This document shows, one piece after another, positions 9,219 through 18,875 of a stretch of DNA of 64,000 bases (within the stretch, counting starts at the first letter, position 1; each line of letters starts with the position of its first letter). The notes beneath the pieces are model-generated. The model was not told the DNA's origin and ran no database searches. It saw nothing but the letters and a program-made list of their open reading frames with translations. The position numbers and the translations under genes are program-made. Origin of the DNA: Calothrix sp. 336/3 (GTDB lineage Bacteria; Cyanobacteriota; Cyanobacteriia; Cyanobacteriales; Nostocaceae); contig NZ_CP011382.1 in assembly GCF_000734895.2 (NCBI RefSeq), positions 3,636,700 through 3,700,699 on the forward strand, written 5' to 3'.

Positions 9219-9662
9219 AAAACCAGACAGTAAACTTAGCTGCTGTTACTTATTCTCTGTCTTTTGGTCGTTTTGCCATACCTATTCCCACGGTTATTTT
9301 CAATTTGATATTTTCGAGAGACTTATTGAGTAATTATACTTATTGCTAATATTTTTAGATTAATAAAATAAACCTAAAGATTATGCTTGTTTTCATTAAA
9401 TAATGAGTAACGACTCACTTAATTATTTCGTGATATTCATGTTGTTTTCTCAAGTAAAGTTTATTGTATTTTGCTCCACCTCTTCAGCTTTTACTGTTAG
9501 TCTGTTATTCATAGAGAACCATAGTTAAAGTTAATTTATCAATGATTTACTTGCCTTAACAAAGGTTTACATTATCTGAATATCTGAAATCTATATATTT
9601 TCAGTTTAACTATCGAAATTTTTCCTCAAATCTGATATTAATTATCTCAACAATCTGACACT
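9219..9662. other. Gene-free divergent spacer, 444 bases
   Basis: Very AT-rich region between the divergently transcribed acylase gene and the 116-residue hypothetical gene. It must hold both promoters. I see no repeat, tRNA or convincing hairpin. Confidence 0.5.
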
Positions 9663-10013
9663 ATGCTAAATCGAATTGCTCGCCCACTCATGAAACATTA
9701 TCGCCACGAATGGATTGAAGAATGGTGCCAAGAAAATGGCTGGACAGATTTGTTTGAGGAGCGCAGTAACAACTATTGGGCTTTTCCTCCCGGTGCAGTA
9801 ATGCCAGAACCGATTCCTTATCAAGTCTTAAGATTGATTAAATCTGAAAAGGGTATGACCTGCGAAGAACGTTTTTGGTCTATCGTCGCAGTCATGGCAA
9901 CAATGCTTGGTGCTTTCGTGACTTTCTGGTTAAAATGTCCGATTCCCTTAGTTGCTGCTTTTGCGTTGAATGCAGTGACTGTTGCTCAATTAGAAGTGGA
10001 AGATGCTTATTAA
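9663..10013 (+). CDS. Conserved hypothetical protein with C-terminal membrane segments
   Basis: A 116-residue protein I cannot assign to a named family. The first 75 residues are polar and aromatic-rich (RHEWIEEWCQENGWTDLF, YWAFPPGAVMPEPIP). Residues about 80-110 are two short hydrophobic segments (SIVAVMATMLGAFVTFWL and PLVAAFALNAVTVAQL). The composition and codon use match neighbours, and the pattern is that of small cyanobacterial membrane-anchored proteins. A stem-loop with a T run follows about 75 bases after the stop, which supports an independent transcription unit. Confidence 0.7.
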   Translation: MLNRIARPLMKHYRHEWIEEWCQENGWTDLFEERSNNYWAFPPGAVMPEPIPYQVLRLIKSEKGMTCEERFWSIVAVMATMLGAFVTFWLKCPIPLVAAFALNAVTVAQLEVEDAY

Positions 10014-10616
10014 GTTGTCTGGCATAAAATCCCACTTGATAAATTTCAGTTATGCCATTTTCTTAATAATTACTAAAGCTATTGATGACTCTTGTAAAGA
10101 AATTTTGCAAGAGTATTTTTGTGATTTTGTAGTGATATCAATGTAGTAGCCAAAAATAACTCTCTCTAATTTCAGGGTTGGGGAGAATTCAGCGCGTTCG
10201 TGTAGCGACTCTTTGGAGTATCACTCCCCATAGGGAACTTTCCCATCCTCTCGGAATGCCTCTGAAACCTCAACACCTGTAAATAATTATACTAATACGA
10301 CCATCTGTTGAGGGATATTTTTGATTCAGAAGTATCAAACTGTGAGGCGATATTTTCACCATTACAAAATGTAATACAATTTTTAATTGGCAAATTAGCT
10401 GCCATATTTGGGTTTGATAGTGGTAGTCTGAATCAGACAATAGCTAGGTAATCGGTGATGATGTTTGACTCAAATTGGTTGACCGATGGGTACAGGGAAC
10501 AGAATTATAGAGCAGTATTCTAGTAATTTATACTCCCTATCATTATAGGAAAACTCTTGGTTTAAATGAACTAACGCGGTATATATTAATTTCACAGTGA
10601 ATAGGTTTAGGTTTCA
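10014..10616. other. Gene-free stretch, 603 bases, with one terminator
   Basis: Holds the terminator at 10089-10120. Around 10170-10290 is a GC-richer block (GGTTGGGGAGAATTC... ending CTGAAACCTCAACACC) that looks like an intergenic repeat rather than a gene. The remainder is AT-rich leader of the DUF3352 gene with no clear motif. Confidence 0.5.
10089..10120 (+). terminator. Rho-independent terminator
   Basis: CTCTTGTAAA (10089-10098) pairs with TTTGCAAGAG (10104-10113), nine of ten bases, with a 5-base loop, and is followed by TATTTTT. It lies 75 bases downstream of the hypothetical gene ending at 10013. Confidence 0.8.
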
Positions 10617-12293
10617 ATGACGCTGCTGTCGGAAGTAATGAAAAAGAGTAAGAAACCATCTCTATTATTGACTTTTTCCGCTACCGGTTTATTAATTGGT
10701 GGTGGTTTTACGGCGTATTGGTGGTTAAATCAAGGACATTTATTTGCGAGGAATTTGCCAGTAGGAGCAAATATTATTCCTCAAGATGCGGTTTTTACAG
10801 TCTCCTTGACCACAGATAGCTCACAATGGCAAAAATTGCAGCAATTTGGTAATCAAGAAAATCGTACAGAGCTAGAAAAGAATTTACAGCAGTTGCGCGA
10901 TCGCTACCTTACCAGTCGTGGTTATGATTTCCAAAAAGATATTCAACCCTGGGTAGGGGAACAGGTGACAGTCGCAGTGTTAAGTTCTGAAGCAACTAAA
11001 CCCGCTTCGCCATCCAAGCCCGTAGCAACTGATACAATTACCAGTAATGTTGAAGAGTCAATGGTAGTAGTCCTGCCAATTAAAGACCAACAGAAAGCTC
11101 AAACTATCCTGGGGCAAACTGTCAAGGGTAGTAAATGGCAAGAACGGAATTTTCAGGGTGTAATAGTTAGAGAAAGCACCGAACAAAACGGTGAAAAGTT
11201 TTCTGCCGCAGTGCTAGAAAATAAGTATGTGGTGATTACAGATAACCCCAAAGCTACAGATAGGGCGATCGCTGCTTATCAAACCAAAACAACCTTGGCT
11301 AGTAGTGCTGGCTATACCAATAATTTATCCAGAATTGGCACTAGCCAACCCTTTGCTCAATTTTATGTGAATGTTCCTTACTCAGCCAGAATCGCTGCTG
11401 CATCCCCTAACCGTCGTTTACCTGCTCAGGTTTTGACACAGTTGCAAAATAATCAAGGTTTGGCAGGAACAATCAATGTTGAATCTCAGGGTATTCGTCT
11501 CAAAGGGATTTCCTGGTTAAACCCCACAAGTCAGCGCACCCTGACAGCGAATAATGGCACAAAGGAAATGGCAAATCGCTTGCCGTCAGAAACCTTGATG
11601 ATGCTCTCTGGTACAAATTTGCGCAGTTTGTGGATAGATTATGCTTCCACATCCCAAGGAAATCCCCTCGCACCAGTCACCCCTGAGCAATTACGCAGTA
11701 ACGTCAAATCCCTGACTAACTTGGATTTAGATCAAGACTTACTGAGCTGGATGGGTGGGGAATTTGCAGTTGCGGTGATTCCTGGAAATGTAAATCAGAC
11801 AGATTTCCAACCGGGGTTAGTTTTCATGATTAAAACTAGCGATCGCCCCCGTGCAGAACTAGCTTTAAAACAACTAGATGAAGTAATTGCTACTCAATAT
11901 CAGCTACAAGTACAGACAGAAAAAGTTGCTGATAAGTCTTTAGTTAACTGGGTTGTACCTGCGGGAGGAAAAATTGCTAGTCATGGATGGTTAGATAACA
12001 ACGTAGCTTTTTTAGCTTTTGGGACACCCGTAAATAATAAAATTATTCCCCAACCAATCAACAATCTTGCTAGCAACCCGCAATTTCAAAAAGTTGTTCC
12101 CACAGTCAATCAATCAGTCAACAGTCAATTTTTCTTAGATGTGGAAAAATCATCTCAGAATTTTCCCCTGTTTACTATCTTCCCCAAACAGCAAGCATTA
12201 CTGAGTGCAACTCGTTCCCTAGGTATCACCAGCAGCATTAGTGATAGTCGCACCTCAGAGTATGAGGTATTTTGGGAATTGAAGAGGGAATAG
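10617..12293 (+). CDS. DUF3352 domain protein, membrane-anchored
   Basis: A 558-residue protein with one N-terminal membrane helix (about 16-36, LLLTFSATGLLIGGGFTAYWWL) and a long extracytoplasmic part. The segment GANIIPQDAVFTVSLTTDSSQW is the typical opening of DUF3352, a family widespread in cyanobacteria with no established function. Internal Ala/Gln-rich stretches follow. Start may be ATG 10617 or ATG 10638 (residue 8), the latter having GGAAG three bases upstream. ccsA follows after 136 bases on the same strand, but there is no evidence of a functional link. Confidence 0.85.
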   Translation: MTLLSEVMKKSKKPSLLLTFSATGLLIGGGFTAYWWLNQGHLFARNLPVGANIIPQDAVFTVSLTTDSSQWQKLQQFGNQENRTELEKNLQQLRDRYLTSRGYDFQKDIQPWVGEQVTVAVLSSEATKPASPSKPVATDTITSNVEESMVVVLPIKDQQKAQTILGQTVKGSKWQERNFQGVIVRESTEQNGEKFSAAVLENKYVVITDNPKATDRAIAAYQTKTTLASSAGYTNNLSRIGTSQPFAQFYVNVPYSARIAAASPNRRLPAQVLTQLQNNQGLAGTINVESQGIRLKGISWLNPTSQRTLTANNGTKEMANRLPSETLMMLSGTNLRSLWIDYASTSQGNPLAPVTPEQLRSNVKSLTNLDLDQDLLSWMGGEFAVAVIPGNVNQTDFQPGLVFMIKTSDRPRAELALKQLDEVIATQYQLQVQTEKVADKSLVNWVVPAGGKIASHGWLDNNVAFLAFGTPVNNKIIPQPINNLASNPQFQKVVPTVNQSVNSQFFLDVEKSSQNFPLFTIFPKQQALLSATRSLGITSSISDSRTSEYEVFWELKRE

Positions 12294-12429
12294 GTGATGG
12301 GTGACAGAAAAATATTTTTCCCTGCTTCCTACTCTCTACCCTTCCTATTAACCATTCCCCGCCATAAACAGATAGGATCATAACTGACAGAATATATAAA
12401 ATCAGAAAATCCACTGGAGAGATGGCTTT

Positions 12430-13485
12430 ATGAATCTGGTTATACTCCAGAACTGGCTTGATAATGCTTCATTTGCAGTTCTATTCTTAACAATGCTGAT
12501 TTACTGGGGAAGTGCGGCATTTCCGAATATACCCTACTTACCAGCTTTAGGAACTGCGGGAATGGCGATCGCCAATTTATCTATCGCCACCCTCCTCGGT
12601 GCAAGATGGATAGAAGCTGGTTATTTCCCTCTGAGTAACTTGTATGAGTCTCTATTTTTCTTAACCTGGGGAATCACTGCTGTCCACTTGATTGCTGAGA
12701 ATAATAGTAAAAGTCGCCTGGTGGGGGTAGCTACAGCTCCCATCGCTATGGGGATTACAGCTTTTGCCACTTTGACTCTACCATCAGAAATGCAGGTATC
12801 AGAACCCCTCGTACCTGCCTTAAAATCTAACTGGCTGATGATGCACGTCAGCGTGATGATGTTGAGTTACTCCGCGCTCATGGTGGGTTCTTTATTAGCG
12901 ATCGCCTTTCTTGTCGTTACCCGTGGGCAAAATATCCAACTCCAAGGTAGTTCCTTTGGTAATGGTGGATACCGCACCAACGGCTACAGCCTACGCAAAG
13001 CTGGAGAATTGGTGACAGAACCCATTACAACAAGTATAGAAAATAACGGCTTTACCCGTTATGAAACCAACAGTAATGGCAATGGTAACACCGCAGTTTT
13101 ACAAACAGTACCTGCAACTCAAATTACTAACAACCCAACTACACAAACCCTATCACCCCAACGTTTGAGCCTTGCCGAAACCCTAGATAATATTAGTTAT
13201 CGCATTATTGGTTTAGGTTTCCCCCTCCTGACAATCGGTATCATTGCCGGTGCAGTTTGGGCAAACGAAGCATGGGGTTCCTACTGGAGTTGGGATCCCA
13301 AAGAAACCTGGGCATTAATTACTTGGCTAGTATTTGCGGCATATCTCCATGCTCGCATAACTCGCGGCTGGCAAGGTCGTCGCCCCGCAATATTAGCTGC
13401 AAGTGGCTTAATTGTCGTTTGGATTTGCTATTTAGGAGTCAATCTTTTAGGAAAAGGTTTACATTCCTACGGCTGGTTTCTATAA
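12430..13485 (+). CDS. ccsA: Cytochrome c biogenesis protein CcsA (ResC type; also labelled CcsB)
   Basis: A 351-residue polytopic protein of the system II cytochrome c assembly pathway, which carries heme across the thylakoid or plasma membrane and attaches it to apocytochromes with Ccs1. The tryptophan-rich heme-handling motif [15 protein letters not shown] is intact near residue 280, and conserved histidines lie in the helices (MMHVSVMML and [14 protein letters not shown] at the C terminus). A glycine/asparagine-rich loop of about 70 residues (170-240) separates the N- and C-terminal helices. Nomenclature conflicts: plastid and HAMAP usage is CcsA, another model calls it CcsB. GGAG lies about 10 bases before the ATG. 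Confidence 0.93.
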   Translation: MNLVILQNWLDNASFAVLFLTMLIYWGSAAFPNIPYLPALGTAGMAIANLSIATLLGARWIEAGYFPLSNLYESLFFLTWGITAVHLIAENNSKSRLVGVATAPIAMGITAFATLTLPSEMQVSEPLVPALKSNWLMMHVSVMMLSYSALMVGSLLAIAFLVVTRGQNIQLQGSSFGNGGYRTNGYSLRKAGELVTEPITTSIENNGFTRYETNSNGNGNTAVLQTVPATQITNNPTTQTLSPQRLSLAETLDNISYRIIGLGFPLLTIGIIAGAVWANEAWGSYWSWDPKETWALITWLVFAAYLHARITRGWQGRRPAILAASGLIVVWICYLGVNLLGKGLHSYGWFL

Positions 13486-13622
13486 ATTAGGATTGGAGAA
13501 AAGAGGATAGTTTTCTTATCTCTCTTTCTTCTCTCCTCTTCTTGTCTTTTTGGTTGTTACATATTTTGAGAATTACTTCTATCTCTTGGGAACAATAAAA
13601 TTTAGTTACAGGAGATAAAGTT

Positions 13623-13967
13623 ATGAGTGAACAGTGGGAAACTCTAGATCAAAATGATGTAATTGTCTTTAACGACTTTGCCTATGACTCAGAACATACA
13701 AAATTAGTCTCTGATTTTATTAAAATTCTCAAGCACGCTAGCCTCAATGGCAATTCTTTATCAACACTTTTTGAACAGGGATTAAATTGTGCGGTGCTAA
13801 TTCCTGGAAAAGAATGGAGATTAGGAAAAATTAAACTGAGTTTAGAGTTTGCCTCTGATGAACTCAAAGATATCGAGCATGATTTATCCAACACAACTAT
13901 AGAAAAGTCTCCACTCGATGATTTACGTGAAAAAATCAAGCGCATAGAAGATGATAAATGCCAATAA
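13623..13967 (+). CDS. KGK-domain family protein
   Basis: A 114-residue soluble protein. The segment GKEWRLGKIKLSLEFASDE resembles the KGK family (PF08872-type), a small domain found only in cyanobacteria and named for a conserved KGK motif; here the motif reads LGK. Function of the family is unknown. The C terminus is charged and likely helical (DDLREKIKRIEDDK). The ribosome site AGGAG eight bases before the ATG is good. It is flanked by ccsA upstream and a convergent LysE gene downstream, with no sign of an operon. Confidence 0.72.
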   Translation: MSEQWETLDQNDVIVFNDFAYDSEHTKLVSDFIKILKHASLNGNSLSTLFEQGLNCAVLIPGKEWRLGKIKLSLEFASDELKDIEHDLSNTTIEKSPLDDLREKIKRIEDDKCQ

Positions 13968-14098
13968 ATATACAAATCTATGCAAAAACTCATCAGATAT
14001 TACAGACTGTGCCATGATTCCAGTCTCAGGTGACACCTGCACCAACATCAATTAAAATATATTTCCCTAATTTACTCTCATTGACAGTAATACACTCA

Positions 14099-14710
14099 TT
14101 AAGGCTTTGCCAACAAAAATATACCAATTCCAATCATCACGCAGCCAGCGACAGTATTTATAGCTTGTCTGGCTTTCGTATTCATCAGTAATTTGGCTCT
14201 ATCCGCCATCAAAGCATAAATAAGCTTGACACTACCAACGGATAAAATCGTAATTGCAATAATTATTATGGTATCCAAGTAAGATATCTTATGAATATCA
14301 ATAAAAGCTGGAAAAAAACCTAAATAAAATAATGTGGCTTTCTGATCGCCTAATGTAATCAAAAGCCCCGCGATAAAACTAGAGAGCAAAGAAGACTTGG
14401 CACCCTTTTGTAATTCTATATCGCTAAGTTTTGAGCGACATAAACTAATACCCAAAAAAATTAAATAAACTCCACCCAGGTATTTAATCAAAACAAAGAG
14501 ATTACCTATGGTTTCAGCTAGAAATGATAAGCCCCAAATAGCTAGGATAATAAAAAAAATATCACCAACTACTATCCCGATAGTTGTGAAAACACCATGA
14601 ATAAATCCAGATGTGGCTGATTTGGTGGAAACAGTTAATACGCTGATGCTGGGAATCGCAGCTAGAATCACCATCGCGGTAAATAATGCAACCATACTAC
14701 TGGATGTCAT
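14099..14710 (-). CDS. LysE/RhtB family amino-acid exporter
   Basis: A 203-residue membrane protein with about six helices. The N-terminal PSISVLTVSTKSATSGFIHG corresponds to the signature loop P-G-P/x-x-x-x-V of LysE/RhtB exporters, and LGGVYLIFLGISLCRS matches the conserved third helix G-x-x-Y-L. Family members export basic amino acids, threonine or homoserine, or related metabolites. It starts 43 bases downstream (in its own direction) of the phosphatase gene's stop side, so they may be co-transcribed on the minus strand. Confidence 0.85.
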   Translation of the reverse strand: MTSSSMVALFTAMVILAAIPSISVLTVSTKSATSGFIHGVFTTIGIVVGDIFFIILAIWGLSFLAETIGNLFVLIKYLGGVYLIFLGISLCRSKLSDIELQKGAKSSLLSSFIAGLLITLGDQKATLFYLGFFPAFIDIHKISYLDTIIIIAITILSVGSVKLIYALMADRAKLLMNTKARQAINTVAGCVMIGIGIFLLAKP

Positions 14711-14753
14711 AGGGTTTGACTCTCCCCATCAAAAGAATTATGGTGTTTTGCTG

Positions 14754-15758
14754 CTAAATTTCTAGTTCCTTCATTACCTGTAACCATTTGTCTGGTGTTG
14801 GTAAGGTTTGCTGGAGAAATTCCCTTGTCAAATTGCTGGCATTAGCTTTATATAATAGGGCGGCATAGCTGAAATTACGAGCCGGTTTTTTGAAGTCATC
14901 CACTCCATAGAGGGAAATCAATTCTGCCAGCTTTTCCTGAATTTTGAGAATAACTTTGGGAGTCTGAGCCAGTAAATCATGCATCCACTGTTCCTTCTCG
15001 ACAATAAAAGCAACTAATTCGGGGTTGGCAGAATTTTTAAACTCATGACAAATCCCCTGAATTTTTTCCCATTTATAACTACCCCAGGGTTTAGCCATCA
15101 TCACTGGTAACTGCCATTTCACTATCTCTTCTTGCCAATAGTCTTTAGCTGCTTGTACGTGAACAATCTCAAAACTAGGTAAAATTAAGGCAGTCAATTT
15201 GCCCCCGTGACAAGCTCCAGTGTCTATACCATAAGCTTTGTGGTCAATTATCAGGGGATTATCACCGACAACGCGATGACCAAAAATTACAGGCTTTGTA
15301 CCAGTATATAATTGGCTCCAATAGGCGTTTCCATAGCGTTTTTCGAGATGTTTTTCACCCGCAGTACAACCACATAAAACTTCTTCCCGTTGTTTCTGCA
15401 TGGGTATACCATTTTCCACCGCTGCATGGACGAAAATAGCCTGCTTAGTTTCATGATAGTAAGGTAAGTGGCTCACCCATTCCAAAAAATCTTCATAGCT
15501 GTCGCCAAATTGTAATTTCACAATTTCCTGGGAGTAGGAAAGAGTTTGTTTGAGATGTTTGCGTTCATGATTTCCCATTAATACAATCGTGTTGGGGCGA
15601 TTTTTGAGAAATTCGTATACTTTGACTGAATCAACCCCGCGATCGACAATATCCCCTAGGGAGACTAAACAATCTGCCTCGGTAATTTCTACCTTAGTTA
15701 ATAGCTGCATAAGTTCCGTGTAGCAGCCATGAATATCGCCAACTACAATTGTTCGCAT
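14754..15758 (-). CDS. Metallophosphoesterase, PPP-type Ser/Thr phosphatase-like
   Basis: A 334-residue protein. The metal-binding blocks of the PPP/calcineurin fold are present: VGDIHGCY (D8, H10), SLGDIVDRG and MGNHERKH, with later FVHAAVENG and IFGHRVVG histidines and DTGACHGGKL. This is the arrangement of bacterial protein phosphatases and diadenosine tetraphosphatases (PrpA/ApaH type). The C-terminal 100 residues after the phosphatase core are extra, helical and of unknown role. The gene is divergent from the SLOG-like gene with only 78 bases between the starts; no functional link can be shown. Confidence 0.87.
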   Translation of the reverse strand: MRTIVVGDIHGCYTELMQLLTKVEITEADCLVSLGDIVDRGVDSVKVYEFLKNRPNTIVLMGNHERKHLKQTLSYSQEIVKLQFGDSYEDFLEWVSHLPYYHETKQAIFVHAAVENGIPMQKQREEVLCGCTAGEKHLEKRYGNAYWSQLYTGTKPVIFGHRVVGDNPLIIDHKAYGIDTGACHGGKLTALILPSFEIVHVQAAKDYWQEEIVKWQLPVMMAKPWGSYKWEKIQGICHEFKNSANPELVAFIVEKEQWMHDLLAQTPKVILKIQEKLAELISLYGVDDFKKPARNFSYAALLYKANASNLTREFLQQTLPTPDKWLQVMKELEI

Positions 15759-15836
15759 AGCTCAAGTTGAATAGAATAACTTGAGTGTAACATATGCGTG
15801 TTTCTAGGTGTAGTATAGAATGGGAGTTGCGAAGGT

Positions 15837-16241
15837 ATGGAAAGCTCGCAGATAGGAAGTCAGAAGGTTGTTAATTTTATCAGTGGACACCTTGATATAA
15901 CTCAAGCAGAATTTGATATCCATTACCGTCCTTTGATTGAACGCGCGATCGCCCAAAATGAATGTTTTATCCTTGGGGATGCGAGGGGTACGGATACCCT
16001 AGCACAAGAATATCTTTGGGGACGAACAGAGGCTGTAATTGTTTATCATATGTTTACCAGTCCTCGCAATAATCCCGGATTTTTAACCCGTGGTGGATTT
16101 AGAAGTGATGTAGAGCGAGATACACAAATGACGCTGGATTCTGATCAAGATATAGCTTGGGTACGACCTGGAAGAGAGCAATCGGGTACACAAGCTAACC
16201 GCGATCGACGCAATTCACTTACATCAAAGAGTATAAAATAA
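15837..16241 (+). CDS. SLOG-like Rossmann-fold protein
   Basis: A 134-residue protein. VVNFISGHLDITQAEF, then ILGDARGTDTLAQEYL about 25 residues later, match the pattern of the SLOG superfamily (YpsA, LOG, DprA-related), which binds nucleotides or nucleotide-sugar ligands through a glycine-rich loop and an adjacent GxD/GTD motif. The C-terminal 35 residues are polar (REQSGTQANRDRRN) and look disordered. SLOG domains often sense signals in stress and defence systems, but also act in housekeeping; nothing in this sequence decides which. Downstream genes are a small unknown protein and a small membrane protein. Confidence 0.62.
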   Translation: MESSQIGSQKVVNFISGHLDITQAEFDIHYRPLIERAIAQNECFILGDARGTDTLAQEYLWGRTEAVIVYHMFTSPRNNPGFLTRGGFRSDVERDTQMTLDSDQDIAWVRPGREQSGTQANRDRRNSLTSKSIK

Positions 16242-16253
16242 GCACTCTTTTTT
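16226..16253 (+). terminator. Rho-independent terminator overlapping the stop codon
   Basis: AAAGAGT (16226-16232) pairs with ACTCTTT (16244-16250), followed by further T residues. The hairpin's left arm and loop contain the last codons and the TAA stop (16239-16241) of the SLOG-like gene, so it terminates that message immediately and argues against co-transcription with the next gene. Confidence 0.7.
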
Positions 16254-16518
16254 GTAATACAAAAAATCCTCATCATAATAGCTTTTCGTAACTATCGAAT
16301 GCTACCCTGACTGCCTCAAATAAGATTTATCGGTGAGCTAGATAGTCAGATTTGATAGTACTATTCAGGGTTGTAACATCTTCAGGCATCAATTAAATTG
16401 ACTATAAAATGGATTCTGCAATTGTACAAAATAAATCAATTAATCAGGATTAATACTGAGGTCTATCACTTAACCGAAAGTAACTATTGATACTATTGAC
16501 TATTGAAGAGATTTTGTG

Positions 16519-16917
16519 ATGGAAAATGAAATTTTCGTGTATCAACCTGGTGAACAACATATTTATGATTGGTCGGGTAATCAACTAGCCCCAGAAGCAC
16601 GCAGTTACATTACTGTCAATAATATCGTCAGAATTCAAGTGAATGATAGAAATTTAGACTATTGGGAAGCCGTTTATGTGCAAATTACTGCAATTGATGA
16701 AAATGATATTTTGACGGCGACGGTCTTAGATACTTACCGCACAATGGTACAAGAGACAGATGTTCAGGATGGAGAGATACTACATTTCCCTAGAGCTTGT
16801 GTGATGGAAATTCCTCATACCTGGGAAAATAACGAAAATTTGGTGATTGTAGAAAATATGAAAACTGGATACGGACGCGAGGTTACAGGAGTATTTATGG
16901 ATGAACCTTCCTCATAA
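16519..16917 (+). CDS. Hypothetical protein, beta-rich
   Basis: A 132-residue acidic protein I do not recognise. It contains YITVNNIVRIQVNDRNLDYW, then YVQITAIDENDILTATVLDTY and GEILHFPRACVMEIP, a succession of predicted beta strands that resembles small beta-barrel families such as DUF2314, though the match is weak. A GTG precedes the ATG by one codon; the ATG is preferred. A small membrane protein gene follows after 42 bases on the same strand and is probably co-transcribed. Confidence 0.65.
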   Translation: MENEIFVYQPGEQHIYDWSGNQLAPEARSYITVNNIVRIQVNDRNLDYWEAVYVQITAIDENDILTATVLDTYRTMVQETDVQDGEILHFPRACVMEIPHTWENNENLVIVENMKTGYGREVTGVFMDEPSS

Positions 16918-16959
16918 ATCGTCTTTTCTTTCCGTGAATGTGTTGGAAAAATAACCTGA

Positions 16960-17280
16960 ATGCTTCGCAATATTTTCTCTGTTCTTAAATATCTTCTATC
17001 TGCTGCGTTATCCGTTTGTGCTGTTTTCTTATCAGGATTTGCTTCTTTATTTATCCGTGACCTTTTAAAAGGGAAAAACTATTCGGATGTGGGAGTGCCG
17101 ATGTATGAGAATTATGGTGTTGCAACTCTTGCGGGGATGTTGGTTTTTGCCATAGTTTTATTTGTTTGTTTATATATTCTCCAACACACACTGAGTCGGA
17201 ATTTACAGATGTTTCCCTATATAGTTGCGATTCTAGCCTGTATTGCCTTCAGTCCAATTCTTGTGTTGCTTCTTTTTTGA
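16960..17280 (+). CDS. Small hypothetical membrane protein
   Basis: A 106-residue protein with three predicted membrane helices (about 8-32, 53-75 and 83-105) joined by short charged loops (RDLLKGKNYSD). No family recognised. It follows the beta-rich unknown gene by 42 bases and may share its transcript. No ribosome site is obvious before ATG 16960. Confidence 0.6.
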   Translation: MLRNIFSVLKYLLSAALSVCAVFLSGFASLFIRDLLKGKNYSDVGVPMYENYGVATLAGMLVFAIVLFVCLYILQHTLSRNLQMFPYIVAILACIAFSPILVLLLF

Positions 17281-17324
17281 TAATAGGATATATGGAATCT
17301 TCCAATTTCAAGATGGTAATAACA

Positions 17325-17513
17325 GGGAATTGGCAATGGCAAAGCGAATTAATCATAACTGATGATTTCATATCTGAAACCTATTTTTTTTCTCAAGCAA
17401 TAATTAACTTCGGTCAAATTCTCACATAGAGAAAAGCTCATTAAATATCTGTCGAGAAAAAATAGTAGGAGATGAGTAATTTACCTTTGCTGTAATCAGC
17501 ATTGCCAATTCCC
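17325..17513. repeat. MITE-like element with 14-base perfect terminal inverted repeats
   Basis: GGGAATTGGCAATG (17325-17338) and its exact complement CATTGCCAATTCCC (17500-17513) bracket 161 bases of AT-rich DNA with no credible gene. The unit fills the space between two convergent genes. Such short elements with matched ends are typical non-autonomous insertion elements; no target-site duplication is evident. Confidence 0.55.
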
Positions 17514-17534
17514 TACTACTTCAGTTTGACTCGA

Positions 17535-18806
17535 TTATGAACTGAGTAGCATCGCTTTTTCTTGGAAAGTTGGTTGCAGTAATTGAAGGTATAAGTCGCT
17601 CAACTGACTAGCAACACCACCCCAGCTAAATTTATTTTCTACACGTTTTCTGGCTGCTTCTCCTAATTTATTTCGCCATGCAGGATTAGAAATGATTTTG
17701 TCGATAGCGATCGCAAACGCATCATGGTCTTCGGGTGGTGCTAATAACCCGGTTTCACCATCAACCACTGTGAACTGTAAACCACCAACATCACTAGCGA
17801 CTACTGGTGTGTAACTTGCCATTGCTTCAATCGCAACTAGTCCAAAGGGTTCGTAATGACTTGGAACTACACAAACATCCGCAGCAGCGTAGTAGTAAGG
17901 CAGAATTTCTTGGCTCAAACGACCGGGGAAGGTGGTAAAGTCTTCCATACCTAGTTCTTTGACTATCCCTTCAATGCGATCGCGTTCAATCCCATCACTC
18001 TGTCCAGGAACGCTACCACCACCGATAATCAATTGCAGTTTCCCTTGATCACGGAATTGGGATTGAGCAACGGCGCGAACTAGAGTTTCAATTCCCTTAC
18101 GATGGTCGAAACGTCCCACGTACATTACAACCTGAGCATCCTCAGCAATTCCTAATTGTGCCCTAGCTGTTTGGCGATCGACACAACCAAATCTGTGGAT
18201 ATCTGTACCGCAAGGAATAATATCAATATTTCCCTTTGTCGAAACCAGCGATCGCATATGCTCTTTTTCCTGGGGACTAGTTGCCACAACTCGTTGAGCA
18301 GTTTCTAGTAGTTCTTTTTCCGTTGCTAGACGAGTCGTCGCAATCAAAGGAATGGTTTTGACTGTGTTGTATTTTACGGCTCCCAAGGAATGGTAAGTAT
18401 GTACTTGCTGACTACCTTGAATCTTCTTGAGTTGCATCCCTACCCAACTCGAAAGCCAGTAATTGGTGTGAATTAAAGGATAGGTATATCCATTTTCTTT
18501 CTGAAATGCCAAGAAATGCTCTACAAATTCTGGCAAATGTATGTACAAATTATCTCGTGGGATAAATTCTAATGGTCCGGCACTAAAACGGATGGTTCTA
18601 CAGTTTTCTTTGTGTTGGACGATTTCTGCTTGTTCTTCGCTAACCCTGCGAGTAAACATATCTACTTGCCACCCCAGGTCAGCAAGCGCCTCACCGACAT
18701 TCCGGACGTACACATTCTGTCCTCCAGCTTCTTCTTTACCAATCTCGATAGCTGGATCGCCATGGACAGAAATCAAGGCGATGCGTCGTTCAGTTCTAGA
18801 GTTCAT
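17535..18806 (-). CDS. GT-B glycosyltransferase (family 4), sucrose-phosphate-synthase-like
   Basis: A retaining glycosyltransferase of about 423 residues. The N-terminal Rossmann domain opens RRIALISVHGDPAIEIGKEE and carries GGQNVYVRNVGEALA, the acceptor loop seen in sucrose-phosphate-synthase-like enzymes. The C-terminal donor domain has MYVGRFDHRKGIETLV and the EX7E motif PSHYEPFGLVAIEAMAS. It probably transfers a hexose from an NDP-sugar; the exact acceptor is unknown. A longer start at 18875 is possible, but the added 23 residues look unrelated to the fold; neither start has a ribosome site. The gene stands alone, converging with the small membrane protein gene. Confidence 0.87.
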   Translation of the reverse strand: MNSRTERRIALISVHGDPAIEIGKEEAGGQNVYVRNVGEALADLGWQVDMFTRRVSEEQAEIVQHKENCRTIRFSAGPLEFIPRDNLYIHLPEFVEHFLAFQKENGYTYPLIHTNYWLSSWVGMQLKKIQGSQQVHTYHSLGAVKYNTVKTIPLIATTRLATEKELLETAQRVVATSPQEKEHMRSLVSTKGNIDIIPCGTDIHRFGCVDRQTARAQLGIAEDAQVVMYVGRFDHRKGIETLVRAVAQSQFRDQGKLQLIIGGGSVPGQSDGIERDRIEGIVKELGMEDFTTFPGRLSQEILPYYYAAADVCVVPSHYEPFGLVAIEAMASYTPVVASDVGGLQFTVVDGETGLLAPPEDHDAFAIAIDKIISNPAWRNKLGEAARKRVENKFSWGGVASQLSDLYLQLLQPTFQEKAMLLSS

Positions 18807-18875
18807 AGTTTGTTGGTTTGTTTTGTTGAAGAGGTTAATGGCAGTATTTTTTACCAGATCATTGACCTCAATCAT

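Noticed and set aside
9127..9333. 68-codon plus-strand frame across the acylase start
   Set aside because: Mostly antisense to the acylase signal region and without homologous pattern.
17166..17429. 87-codon plus-strand frame overlapping the small membrane protein
   Set aside because: Out of frame with the better supported gene at 16960-17280 and runs into a MITE-like element.
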